DNA of 64,000 bases from the NCBI RefSeq assembly GCF_900103625.1, contig NZ_LT629700.1, positions 186,001-250,000 on the forward strand. The letters are read 5' to 3'. A model generated the notes under the pieces. That model ran no database searches, was not told the DNA's origin, and saw only the letters and a program-made list of their open reading frames with translations. Shown in pieces: positions 18,784 through 26,161 of the stretch. This stretch comes from Corynebacterium mycetoides. Its GTDB lineage: Bacteria; Actinomycetota; Actinomycetes; Mycobacteriales; Mycobacteriaceae. Position 1 is the stretch's first letter. Each line of letters opens with the position of its first letter. A program made the position numbers and the translations under genes.

Positions 18784-18801
18784 TGGCTGGATCCGATCGA
18801 G

Positions 18802-19104
18802 CTACCGGTTCCGATCAGCAGTCGAAGGATTTTCGCAGCAGCCAGTCCTGCGGCCTCGGTGCCGCCGCCGTAGCCTGACGAGCATCCCGGCCGTGACGGC
18901 CATCGCGACGGCGCTCCCGGCACCGATGATCCAGGGATTGCCGAGGAGCCCTCCGACGCCTGCGAGTGCTCCGCCCGCCGCGATGAGCGGCAGGCCGCAG
19001 CAGAGCAGCAACGGAAGCGCGCAGCATGCCAGTAGGAGCAGCCCGGTCCCTGCGGCGACGATGGGACCGGCGCGCCGTTCGTCGCGGTCGTGATCGGCGC
19101 TCAT
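18802..19104 (-). CDS. Cys-rich small membrane protein of the mer locus (probable mercuric-ion transporter)
   Basis: This 100-residue protein has two or three hydrophobic segments. The first carries two vicinal Cys pairs (LLACCALPLLLCCGLPLIAA), resembling the Cys pair in the first membrane helix of MerT/MerC-type mercury importers. The C-terminus has another pair (GCCENP). It lies 49 bases downstream of merA on the same strand. An RBS (GGAAGAGG) precedes the chosen ATG at 19104. Uptake of Hg(II) for MerA is inferred from context and Cys pattern; it is not a clear MerT homologue. Confidence 0.6.
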   Translation of the reverse strand: MSADHDRDERRAGPIVAAGTGLLLLACCALPLLLCCGLPLIAAGGALAGVGGLLGNPWIIGAGSAVAMAVTAGMLVRLRRRHRGRRTGCCENPSTADRNR

Positions 19105-19153
19105 CGTCTGCACCTCTTCCGGATGAGATCTCCCCGATTGCATGCGTTGCCGT

Positions 19154-20578
19154 TCATGCGCAGCACGAGAGCAGTGACGGGTCGGTGGTGAAGGACTTCG
19201 CGGCGATCCGGATGCCTTCGGTCATGGTCAGGTAGGGGGCCCAGGCGTCGGCGACTTCGGCGATGGTCTTGCCGAGCACGTGGACGCCTGCGGCGGCGAG
19301 TTCCCCGGCGTCCTTGGCGACGGCGGTGAGGCCGAGGATCTCGCTCGTATCGGCGTTCACGACGATCTTGATGAACCCGCGGGTGTCGCGGTTGATCACC
19401 GCCCGGGGCACATACTCCAGGGGCAGCACGCGGCAGTCGCAGCGGATCCCCGCGGCGACGACCTCCTTCTCGGTCATCCCGACCGCGCCGATCGCCGGTC
19501 CGGTGAACGTCACCCGCGGCAGATGGGAGTAGTCGACGGACCGGTCGGCGTCGGCGAACGCGTTCTCGGCGACGAGGGTGCCGTGGTGGGCCGCGACGTA
19601 GACGAACTCCGGGTGCCCGGTCACGTCGCCCGCGGCCCAGATCCGCGGGTTCGACGACTGCAGATGGTCGGAGACGACCACCTCGCCGGAGTCCCCGGTC
19701 TTCACCCCGACCGCATCGAGGTTCAAGCCGTCGGTGACGGGACGGCGTCCGAAGGCGACGAGCACCTGGTCGGCGCGGAACTCCTGCGAGCCGCCGGACA
19801 CGTCCGCGGTAACCACGACCTGCCCGGTCGCCGCGTCCCGGGACACCCGGGTCGGCACCGCGCGGCGGACCACCCGGATGCCCTCGTCGGCGAACACCTC
19901 CTGCAGTGTCCGGGACACCTCCGGCTCCTCCTTCGACGCGAGCCGGGACCGCACCAGCAGCGTGACCTGGGAGCCGAGGCGGGCGAACAGCTGCGTCTGC
20001 TCCAGGGCGACGTAGCCGCCGCCGAGCACCAGCATCGACTCGGGGACCTCGGTCAGGTCCATCGCCGTGGTCGAGGTCAGGTACCCGGCCTCGTCCAGGC
20101 CGTCGATCGGCGGAGACCACGGCCGCGCACCGGTGGCGACCAGGTAGTGCTCGGCCTCGATCGTCTCGACCGCTCCGTCTGCGGCGGTGACCTCCAACAC
20201 CGGCGCGTCCGGGGTGCCCGCGAACCCGGCGTCTCCCCGCCGGACGTGCCACCCGTATGAATCGGCGACGTCGGCGTACTTCTCGCCCCGCATCGTCTCG
20301 ACCAACGCCTGCTTCCCGGCGATCAGCGCGGGCATGTCCACTGGGCCTGCCGTCGTCGCGATCCCCGGGAACCGGTCGGCGGCGTCGGCGGCGACGTGCC
20401 GTGCATCGGCGGCGGCGATGAGGGCCTTCGACGGCACGCAGCCCGTGTTCACGCAGGTGCCGCCGAGCGTGCCACGCTCGATCATCACCACCGACTTCCC
20501 GAGCGTGCTGGCGCGGATCGCAGCGGCGAACGCGCCGCCTCCCGATCCGATGATGGCGAGATCGTACTTCGTAGGCAT
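19154..20578 (-). CDS. merA: Mercuric reductase
   Basis: This 474-residue flavoprotein disulfide reductase reduces Hg(II) to volatile Hg(0) with NADPH. The FAD-binding loop IIGSGGGAFAAAIRA is at residues 9-23. The redox-active pair is in GGTCVNTGCVPSK (Cys42, Cys47). The C-terminal vicinal pair, SCCA, is diagnostic for MerA over other members of the family. The N-terminal heavy-metal-binding (NmerA) domain is absent, as in many actinobacterial MerA. I start at MPTKYDL (20578); five more codons are open. It is divergent from merR with a MerR-type operator between them. Confidence 0.93.
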   Translation of the reverse strand: MPTKYDLAIIGSGGGAFAAAIRASTLGKSVVMIERGTLGGTCVNTGCVPSKALIAAADARHVAADAADRFPGIATTAGPVDMPALIAGKQALVETMRGEKYADVADSYGWHVRRGDAGFAGTPDAPVLEVTAADGAVETIEAEHYLVATGARPWSPPIDGLDEAGYLTSTTAMDLTEVPESMLVLGGGYVALEQTQLFARLGSQVTLLVRSRLASKEEPEVSRTLQEVFADEGIRVVRRAVPTRVSRDAATGQVVVTADVSGGSQEFRADQVLVAFGRRPVTDGLNLDAVGVKTGDSGEVVVSDHLQSSNPRIWAAGDVTGHPEFVYVAAHHGTLVAENAFADADRSVDYSHLPRVTFTGPAIGAVGMTEKEVVAAGIRCDCRVLPLEYVPRAVINRDTRGFIKIVVNADTSEILGLTAVAKDAGELAAAGVHVLGKTIAEVADAWAPYLTMTEGIRIAAKSFTTDPSLLSCCA

Positions 20579-20620
20579 CGCTGCTCCTGTCAACTCTTGG
20601 CTTTCTGCTCTGTCTCAGCC

Positions 20621-20651
20621 ATACTGGACCTTCCAGTGCAGGGGAAGGTCA
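20621..20651 (-). promoter_or_regulatory. MerR operator in the merA-merR intergenic region
   Basis: A perfect dyad GACCTTCC - 8 bases - GGAAGGTC occupies 20627-20650. On the minus strand it begins in TTGACC (a -35 hexamer) and is followed after a 20-base spacer by CAGTAT. A -35 and -10 separated by an over-long spacer filled by the dyad is the classic MerR-activated promoter architecture, here reading toward merA. Confidence 0.75.
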
Positions 20652-20676
20652 AGCGCGGCCACGGAGGGAGACAGCA

Positions 20677-21066
20677 ATGCGGATCGGAGAACTCGCCGAG
20701 AGGGCGGGCACTACCGCGAAGACCCTTCGCTTCTACGAGGAACAGGGCCTTCTGCCCCCGACCGAGCGCACGCCGTCCGGATACCGCGACTACGCGCCCG
20801 AGACGGTCGCTCGGATCGACTTCGTCCACCGCGGCCAGGCCGCGGGCCTCACCCTCGCCCAGATCCGCCAGATCCTCGACATCCGCGACGGCGGCCATGC
20901 GCCCTGCGAGCACGTGCGCGACCTGCTTGACGTGCGCCTCGCTGAGATCGAGCAGCAGATCGCGCAGCTCTCCGTGCTGCGCGACACTATCGCGGACCTC
21001 AGACAGGACGCCGCGCACCCGGACCCTGAAACGTGCAGCCCCGATCAAGTGTGTAGGTACTTGTAG
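20677..21066 (+). CDS. merR: MerR-family mercury/heavy-metal-responsive regulator
   Basis: This 129-residue regulator has the MerR winged HTH at its N-terminus (MRIGELAERAGTTAKTLRFY, then GLLPPTERTPSGYRDYAPET). A dimerization helix follows, and three Cys at 77, 120 and 126 fit the three-Cys metal site of mercury-sensing MerR. Its ATG is preceded by GGAGGGAG. It is divergent from merA and likely distorts the over-spaced promoter between them when metal binds. The Cys spacing differs slightly from Tn501 MerR, so other thiophilic metals are possible. Confidence 0.88.
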   Translation: MRIGELAERAGTTAKTLRFYEEQGLLPPTERTPSGYRDYAPETVARIDFVHRGQAAGLTLAQIRQILDIRDGGHAPCEHVRDLLDVRLAEIEQQIAQLSVLRDTIADLRQDAAHPDPETCSPDQVCRYL

Positions 21067-21109
21067 ACGACGGGAGTCAATGACTCAAACGCTACAACCC
21101 CGATATGCG

Positions 21110-21358
21110 CTAGCGCATGTCGATGCCGCCGGTGCCCACCTCGATGTTTTTGGTGGTGGCCGCGACAGCACACTGCAGCGGCATCGGGGCGGAGGCCTGC
21201 AGCGCGAAGTGGTGGACTCGGAAGGACGCGTTGTTCACGCCGATTTCGTCCGCAGCCTGGGTGATCTCCAGATGAGTCTTGGCGATCTTTTCCGCAGATG
21301 GCCCGCGCTAGCTGCCGAAGGCGTAATGCCCGAAGCTTAAGAAGCCGAACGCTTTCAT
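21110..21358 (-). pseudogene. N-terminal remnant of an LLM-class flavin-dependent oxidoreductase
   Basis: From ATG 21358 the frame reads MKAFGFLSFGHYAFGS, hits a TAG, and continues in the same frame AKTHLEITQAADEIGVNNA, FRVHHFALQASAPMPL and AATTKNIEVGTGGIDMR to a second stop at 21110. These blocks match the start of bacterial luciferase-like (LLM) monooxygenases. Only about 83 of some 340 codons remain, with an internal stop, so it is dead. It sits just inside the second ychF-end repeat. Confidence 0.7.
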
Positions 21359-21416
21359 TGGATAACACTCCTTTTGATGGTGTTAACGAGAGGGAGTAAC
21401 TTTGCAACGAGATGCC

Positions 21417-21440
21417 GTGGAGTTCAAGTTCAACGTGTAA
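21417..21440 (+). repeat. att-like repeat 2 (copy of the ychF 3' end)
   Basis: This 24-base copy encodes VEFKFNV plus TAA and differs from the ychF end only at third codon positions. Its stop codon opens a 15-base perfect palindrome TAACGCCGGGCGTTA (21438-21452). The 26 bases before it match those before repeat 4 at 21 positions, including AGTAACTTTGCAAC. Confidence 0.7.
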
Positions 21441-21580
21441 CGCCGGGCGTTAATGACGCTTCGCGTTATTGGGGTTGTTTGAAGCGTAGCTCAGTAGTTC
21501 ACCGACAAGGACGCTAAACGACTGTGGAATCGAGAGCGAGGTGGAGATTTTGACTACCACTGCCAAGCTCCCCCTATACA
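21441..21580. other. Non-coding stretch between att-like repeat 2 and the first IS
   Basis: Apart from the palindrome at its left end I see no gene or recognisable site here. A short imperfect inverted repeat (GACGCTTC ... GAAGCGT) is present around 21456-21486. Confidence 0.4.
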
Positions 21581-21608
21581 TGAACTAGCCCCCGAAAGTT
21601 GGACTGGT

Positions 21609-22496
21609 TTAATTCGAGGCGGTTAGGGCTTCACGGGTCTGATTCCGATACTGCATCGGGGTCAGGCCCTTGAGTCGTTGTTGGACGCGTTCGGTGTTGT
21701 ACCACCCGATGTACTCGTAGATCGCTTGGTTGAACTCTGCGACAGTGTCGAAGACTTCACCGTGGTACATCTCGGTTTTCACGTGCCCGAAGAAGTTCTC
21801 CATGACCGCGTTGTCGTAACAGTTGGCTTTTCGCGACATCGACTGAACACCTCCGTTATTGCCGATCAGGTTGCGCCAGGAGGAATGCTGGTGCTGGAAG
21901 CCTTGATCGGTGTGCATCATCCACCCGGGTTCAGGTGCACATGCCGCGATTGCCTTGGATAAAGAATCGGCGGTAAAGGCTATCGACGGCGATGTGGCAA
22001 CGGTGTGAGCGACGATGGAGCGGTCGAACAAGTCCATCACCGGTGACAGGTATATCTTGCGGCCTGCAACCCTGAACTCGGTGACGTCGCTGACAAAGAC
22101 GGTGTTGGGCTTGTCCGGAGTGAACTTGCGATCGAGCTTGTTGTCAGCGATGTGGCTGATCGTCCCAGCGTAGGAAACATAAGGCCTGCGTTGGCGGATC
22201 TTGGCTCGAAGCCCCATCTCATGCATGAGTTTGTAGACGAGTTTGTGGTTGACCACCCAGCTCTGGTTACGCACGCAGGTCCAGCAGCACCCGCCGGTAG
22301 CCGTAGCGATGCTTGTTGCGTTCGAAGCTTTCCCGAATCGCGTCTTTGAGCACAGCATGTTTATCTGGCTCGCTGAGTCGTTTTTGGTGGTAGAAGAATG
22401 TCGACCGTGCCATGCCGGCCGCATCCAGGAGGTACTCCAAGCGGTGGTGTGACTTGAGGATGACGATCGCCTGGGCTTTTAGGCGTGTCCCTGGTT
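21609..22496 (-). pseudogene. IS3-family transposase OrfB, frameshifted
   Basis: The C-terminal two thirds (21609 to about 22265) is a good rve/DDE integrase domain: VFVSDVTEFRVAGRKIYLSP, MMHTDQGFQHQHSSW and NCYDNAVMENFFGHVKTE carry the D-D-E residues. The N-terminal part (ILKSHHRLEYLLDAAGMARS, then HRYGYRRVLLDLR) is in a different frame and runs into a stop near 22265. One base shift joins the two. Transposition activity is therefore unlikely. Confidence 0.8.
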
Positions 22497-22578
22497 CCTC
22501 AAGTCCCGCAATTTTTTTAAGTAGGCGTTTTCTGCTTCCAGTCGCGCAACCTGGCGGCGCAGCCGCTCCTCTTCGAGC
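22479..22578 (-). pseudogene. IS3 OrfA, C-terminal fragment
   Basis: This fragment encodes the leucine-zipper end of OrfA (LEEERLRRQVARLEAENAYL, then KKLRDLRNQGHA and stop). It is the distal piece left of the IS256 insertion; the N-terminal piece lies at 24011-24286. The middle of OrfA is absent from both pieces. Confidence 0.7.
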
Positions 22579-24010
22579 GTGTCAAGTTGTTTGTGTGTGG
22601 GGCGTGATTATTAGAGGTAGGGCTCGAAGCGGTCAGGGTAAGCCACAGACATCTGGTTGATGGCCTGCTTCCAGTTCGTCACCCGCCTGCCCTCGATCAG
22701 CCGGCCGCTGGTCGCCGCGGCCCGTTTGCCCTGCTTAGCACGCTTGGCGGCCCGTTTGTCCTCAATGTTGCAGATCATCAACCACAGGGTTTTGATCGCA
22801 GACTCATCGTTGGTGAACTGCACCCGATTCCGGGTGGCTTTACGCAGCTCGTTGTTCATCGACTCAATCGAGTTCGTGGTGTAGATCACCTTCCTAGCCA
22901 TCGGTGGGAACTCCAGGAACGGGATGAACCGGTCCCACGCATCGCGCCACACCTTGACTGACTGCGGATACTTTTCCCCCAGCTCGGAGGCCTCGAGCTC
23001 CGTCAACGCCGCCAGAGCGGTTTGCTCGGTGGGGGCGGTGTAGATCTTCTTCAACTCGGCGGACACCGCCTTACGATCTCCATAGGCCACCCACCGGTTT
23101 GCTGCCCTGATCAGGTGGACGACACAGGTCTGGACCATCGAATCCGGCCAGGTGGCTTCCACAGCCTCCGGCAGACCCTTGAGCCCGTCACAGCACACGA
23201 TGAACACATCGTGCACTCCGCGGGTAGCGAGGTTGGCACACACCTGCGCCCAGAACGAGGCTCCTTCCTCTTTAGCCAGCCAGATACCCAGGATGTGTTT
23301 GATCCCCTCCATGTCCACCCCGATAGCCAGGTACGCGGATTTGTTGACCACCCGGCCCCCGTCACGGACTTTGATCCGTAACGCATCGAGGAAGACCACG
23401 GGGTAGAACTCATCAAGTTGGCGGTTCTGCCAGATCATGACCTCCTCAAGGACCGCATCGGTGATCGCGGAGATTGTTTCATGGGAGATGTCCACGCCCA
23501 TGGCGGTGGCCATGTGGTGCTGGATGTCTCGGACGGTCATGCCACCGGCATAGAGACTGATGATCATGTCGTCGACGTCGGTCAGCCGGCGGGATCCTTT
23601 GGGCACCATTGTCGGCAGGAAGGATCCGTCACGGTCCCGGGGAACGGCGACATCGACCGGTCCGTAGTTCGAATCGACCCGCTTGGGGTAGGAACCGTTA
23701 CGGGAATTGTTCTGACCAGCGGCTTCCTTGCTGTTCCGGTCGCCGTGCTGGTAGCCGAGGTGGGCATCCATCTCGGCGTTGAGGCCCCGGTTGATCGAGG
23801 CCTGGAGCAGGCCCCGGACGAGATCGTTGGCATCCGTGGTGGAGGTGCCGAGCTCGTCGATCAGCTTCGCCATCTCAGGATTGGCGAGGAGCTTTTCCTC
23901 GATCGCTTTGATCTTTGCGGAGTCCTCTGGGTTTCGTCGTGCCACGGTAGTCATTCTGGTTCATCTCCTTGGTGTGAGGGGAATCCCTCACACACAAACC
24001 ATCTGACACC
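22579..24010 (-). mobile_element. IS256-family (Mutator-type) insertion sequence
   Basis: This 1432-base element is bounded by inverted repeats of about 25 bases, both beginning GTGTCA and sharing GTTTGTGTGTG (22579-22604 and 23985-24010). It contains one intact transposase gene and sits inside the orfA of an IS3-family element. An 8-base target duplication, expected for this family, is not present. Confidence 0.85.
22611..23954 (-). CDS. IS256-family transposase, intact
   Basis: This is a 447-residue Mutator-type DDE transposase. Conserved blocks are RNGSYPKRVDSNYGPVDVAV, FLDALRIKVRDGGRVVNKSA (first Asp), VFIVCCDGLKGLPEAVEATW (second Asp) and YTTNSIESMNNELRKATRNR (the Glu). It is full length and uninterrupted, so it is the only apparently functional transposase in the window. 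Confidence 0.93.
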   Translation of the reverse strand: MTTVARRNPEDSAKIKAIEEKLLANPEMAKLIDELGTSTTDANDLVRGLLQASINRGLNAEMDAHLGYQHGDRNSKEAAGQNNSRNGSYPKRVDSNYGPVDVAVPRDRDGSFLPTMVPKGSRRLTDVDDMIISLYAGGMTVRDIQHHMATAMGVDISHETISAITDAVLEEVMIWQNRQLDEFYPVVFLDALRIKVRDGGRVVNKSAYLAIGVDMEGIKHILGIWLAKEEGASFWAQVCANLATRGVHDVFIVCCDGLKGLPEAVEATWPDSMVQTCVVHLIRAANRWVAYGDRKAVSAELKKIYTAPTEQTALAALTELEASELGEKYPQSVKVWRDAWDRFIPFLEFPPMARKVIYTTNSIESMNNELRKATRNRVQFTNDESAIKTLWLMICNIEDKRAAKRAKQGKRAAATSGRLIEGRRVTNWKQAINQMSVAYPDRFEPYL

Positions 24011-24286
24011 CTCCTTCCTTCTTGATTTCGAACGAGTACTGCTGCTTTGTCGGTTTCTCCACAAGACACAGCCTGCCATGCAGCTGAAACCGCCGATAGA
24101 AGTGGCGTGTTGCACTTGTCGAACCCCCGACCATGTTCGCAGCTGCTCGGTATCCCATGCCCTGCTCGAAACACTCCACCAGCTGCTCGCGCTGATATTC
24201 GCTCAGCGAACTTCGTGCTCTCAATGAAAACTGCTCCCCACTAGTCGGTAACTGATTTCTCAGTCCAACTAATGGGGAGCAGTTCA
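24011..24286 (-). pseudogene. IS3 OrfA, N-terminal fragment
   Basis: The fragment carries the HTH of OrfA (SLSEYQREQLVECFEQGMGY, then RAAANMVGGSTSATRHFYRR) and ends FEIKKEGG where the IS256 begins. OrfA helices expected between this and the zipper fragment at 22479 are missing, implying a deletion at the insertion point. Confidence 0.7.
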
Positions 24287-24314
24287 CCCAGGCTGGCGGG
24301 GTTTTTATTTGCGC

Positions 24315-24629
24315 TCATTGCTGGCCACCGCCCAGGGGCCGAGCGAGACGGTGGATCTGCTGATCACTCAGCGGGGGAGCAGCGGCGGCGATGCGGCTCA
24401 CGGCCGACTCGATATCCTCAAATGTCGGCTGGCGGCCGGTGGGGCGTTTGAGGGCCTCGAGGTCAGCCCTCTCGATCTTGATGCGCCCACCGATTTTGCT
24501 GGCGCGCAGATACCCCTCGGAGATGTACTTGCGGAGGGTGGAGCAGCCGCCGAAACCTTCGGCCACCGCATCCTGCATGGTAAGAAGTGTTTTCTCGTCT
24601 TCTAGTGACGGTAAAGCGAATGCGCCCAT
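24315..24629 (-). CDS. Excisionase-like helix-turn-helix protein
   Basis: This 104-residue protein has a MerR-type/excisionase HTH: CSTLRKYISEGYLRASKIGG then RIKIERADLEALKRP, the pattern of HTH_17 proteins that recognise DNA in excision or plasmid control. I start at ATG 24629, preceded by GGGAG at good spacing. It lies between two IS elements and no integrase is nearby. It could be a leftover recombination directionality factor of one of the island elements or a plasmid-type regulator; sequence alone does not decide. Confidence 0.6.
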   Translation of the reverse strand: MGAFALPSLEDEKTLLTMQDAVAEGFGGCSTLRKYISEGYLRASKIGGRIKIERADLEALKRPTGRQPTFEDIESAVSRIAAAAPPLSDQQIHRLARPLGGGQQ

Positions 24630-24855
24630 GGAAACTCCCGGTAGCGTTTCTCCTTCCGTCAAGAAGGCGCTACCGGAGCCAATCGGCGCTCCGGCCCGGG
24701 GTCCATCCCCTCAGGCGTGTTCGGCGAGCCCGTTCCGTCGCGCGGGCCAGTGGCGACCATTGTCGCCAGACGTCCAATCCAATGACGGACCTGACCCCTT
24801 GTTGGTGGACATAGGCTAGCCCCGGTTGACAGCCGGAGGAGGGTAGTCTCAGTTC

Positions 24856-25161
24856 ATGCCTCGTAAGTCCTATACTGAGGAGTTCAAGCGCGACGCGGTC
24901 GCGATGTATGAAGACACAGACGGTGCGTCTCTTAATTCGGTTGCTCATGATCTCGGTGTTAACCGTGGCAGTCTCGCTGCCTGGGTCAAGCGCTATGGCA
25001 CGGGCAAAAAAGCCCGCGCGATTGATGCTGCAGCTCGAGCCCGGACATCATCGGATTTAGAGCGGATCCGACAACTCGAGAAGCAGAACCGGCTTCTTCA
25101 AGAAGAGCGAGACATCCTTCGCAAGGCGGCGCAGTATTTTGCGAAAGAGATGGGCTTGTGA
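24856..25161 (+). CDS. IS3-family OrfA
   Basis: This 101-residue protein has the IS3 OrfA HTH (MPRKSYTEEFKRDAVAMYED, then GASLNSVAHDLGVNRGSLAA) and a C-terminal leucine zipper (LERIRQLEKQNRLLQEERDI). Its stop overlaps the start of orfB by 4 bases, the region where a programmed -1 frameshift normally makes the OrfAB transposase. Confidence 0.88.
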   Translation: MPRKSYTEEFKRDAVAMYEDTDGASLNSVAHDLGVNRGSLAAWVKRYGTGKKARAIDAAARARTSSDLERIRQLEKQNRLLQEERDILRKAAQYFAKEMGL

Positions 25162-26065
25162 TCCGCTTCAAGTTCATCCGGGACCATCGCACCGAGTATT
25201 CGGTCAAGCGGATGTGCCACGTGCTGAAGGTGCGGCGATCTTCCTATTACAAGTGGAAAAACACACAGGCCGCGCGCCGCCAGAAGGTTCTTGACGATGC
25301 TGTTCTCGGTGCTCGTATCCGCACTGTGTTCCGTGAGGAACACGGACTCTACGGAGCTAAGCGCATCGCCGCGGCGTTGAACGATCCTGATTCGGGGGCG
25401 CATGCGGTGGTCAATCACAAACGCGTCGCACGCATCATGAAGACTATGGGTATCCAGGGGTTCACGAAGAAACGCCGCGTGCGCACCACCGTGGCAGATG
25501 CTGGCCGTGGTGTCTTTCCAGATCTTGTTTGCAGGCAGTTTCATGCCCCGGCGCCGAATCGCGTGCTCGTCGGCGACATTACCTACCTGCCGGTATCCGG
25601 TGGCGGCAATATGTATCTTGCCACCGTGATCGATTGTTATTCCCGCAGGCTGGTGGGATTTTCTATTGCTGACCACATGCGCGTCGATCTGGTTATCGAT
25701 GCGCTCCGCTGGACTCAGCACAGCGCGCCCGAGGCAGTCTGAAAGGAGCGATTTTTCATTCAGATCACGGCAGTGTCTATACCTCGAAGGCATTTAGCTC
25801 ACGATGCACGATGCTAGGGGTGACCCAATCGATGGGAGCGGTGGGAACCAGCGCAGACAACGCGCTAGCGGAGTCGTTCAACGCGACATTGAAACGCGAG
25901 GTGCTGCAAAACCGGAAATGCTTCGACTCACTGCTGCACGCCAGACGGGACGTCTTCGCGTGGTGTGTGCGCTACAACCAGAAGCGCAGACACTCATGGT
26001 GCGATTATCTGTCGCCCCTCGAGTTCGAAAACCGCACCTGCGGTAAACTCACCTTGACCGCATAA
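25158..26065 (+). pseudogene. IS3-family OrfB transposase, frameshifted
   Basis: The frame opens at GTG 25158 with HTH-like and integrase N-terminal parts (CHVLKVRRSSYYKWKNTQAA, then VLVGDITYLPVSGGGNMYLA with the first Asp). It stops at 25742. The rest (GAIFHSDHGSVYTSKAF with the second Asp, NALAESFNATLKRE with the Glu) is in another frame up to 26065. A one-base change near 25735 separates them, so the element cannot make an intact transposase. Confidence 0.85.
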
Positions 26066-26125
26066 GTTCAATTCCCTGTGTCCACTTTCCAGGGGTCGGG
26101 CCCGGTTTCTTTGCGCCGACACGCC

Positions 26126-26149
26126 GTGGAGTTCAAATTCAACGTTTAG
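26126..26149 (+). repeat. att-like repeat 3 (copy of the ychF 3' end)
   Basis: This copy encodes VEFKFNV plus TAG and again differs from the others only at third codon positions. Before it stands CTTTGC and CCGTG, as before repeat 2. A 13-base palindrome AGCGTTTAACGCT (26148-26160) overlaps its stop codon. Confidence 0.7.
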
Positions 26150-26161
26150 CGTTTAACGCTG

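Larger units (their letters stand above)
21581..24286 (-). mobile_element. IS3-family element interrupted by an IS256-family element
   Basis: The terminal inverted repeats both start TGAACT and share CCCC and AGTTGGACTG (21581-21607 and about 24260-24286). The element reads on the minus strand with orfA at the right and orfB at the left. It is split at 22578/24011 by the IS256 element. No short target duplication is evident at the outer ends. Confidence 0.8.
24792..26098 (+). mobile_element. IS3-family insertion sequence with broken orfB
   Basis: This element of about 1307 bases has imperfect inverted repeats sharing GACCCCT and GTGGACA (24792-24815 and 26075-26098). orfA and orfB overlap as usual, but orfB has a frameshift near 25735. 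Confidence 0.75.

Noticed and set aside
22571..24018. Target-site duplication of the IS256-type element
   Set aside because: The 8 bases on each side (CTTCGAGC and CCTCCTTC) do not match, so no duplication is claimed.
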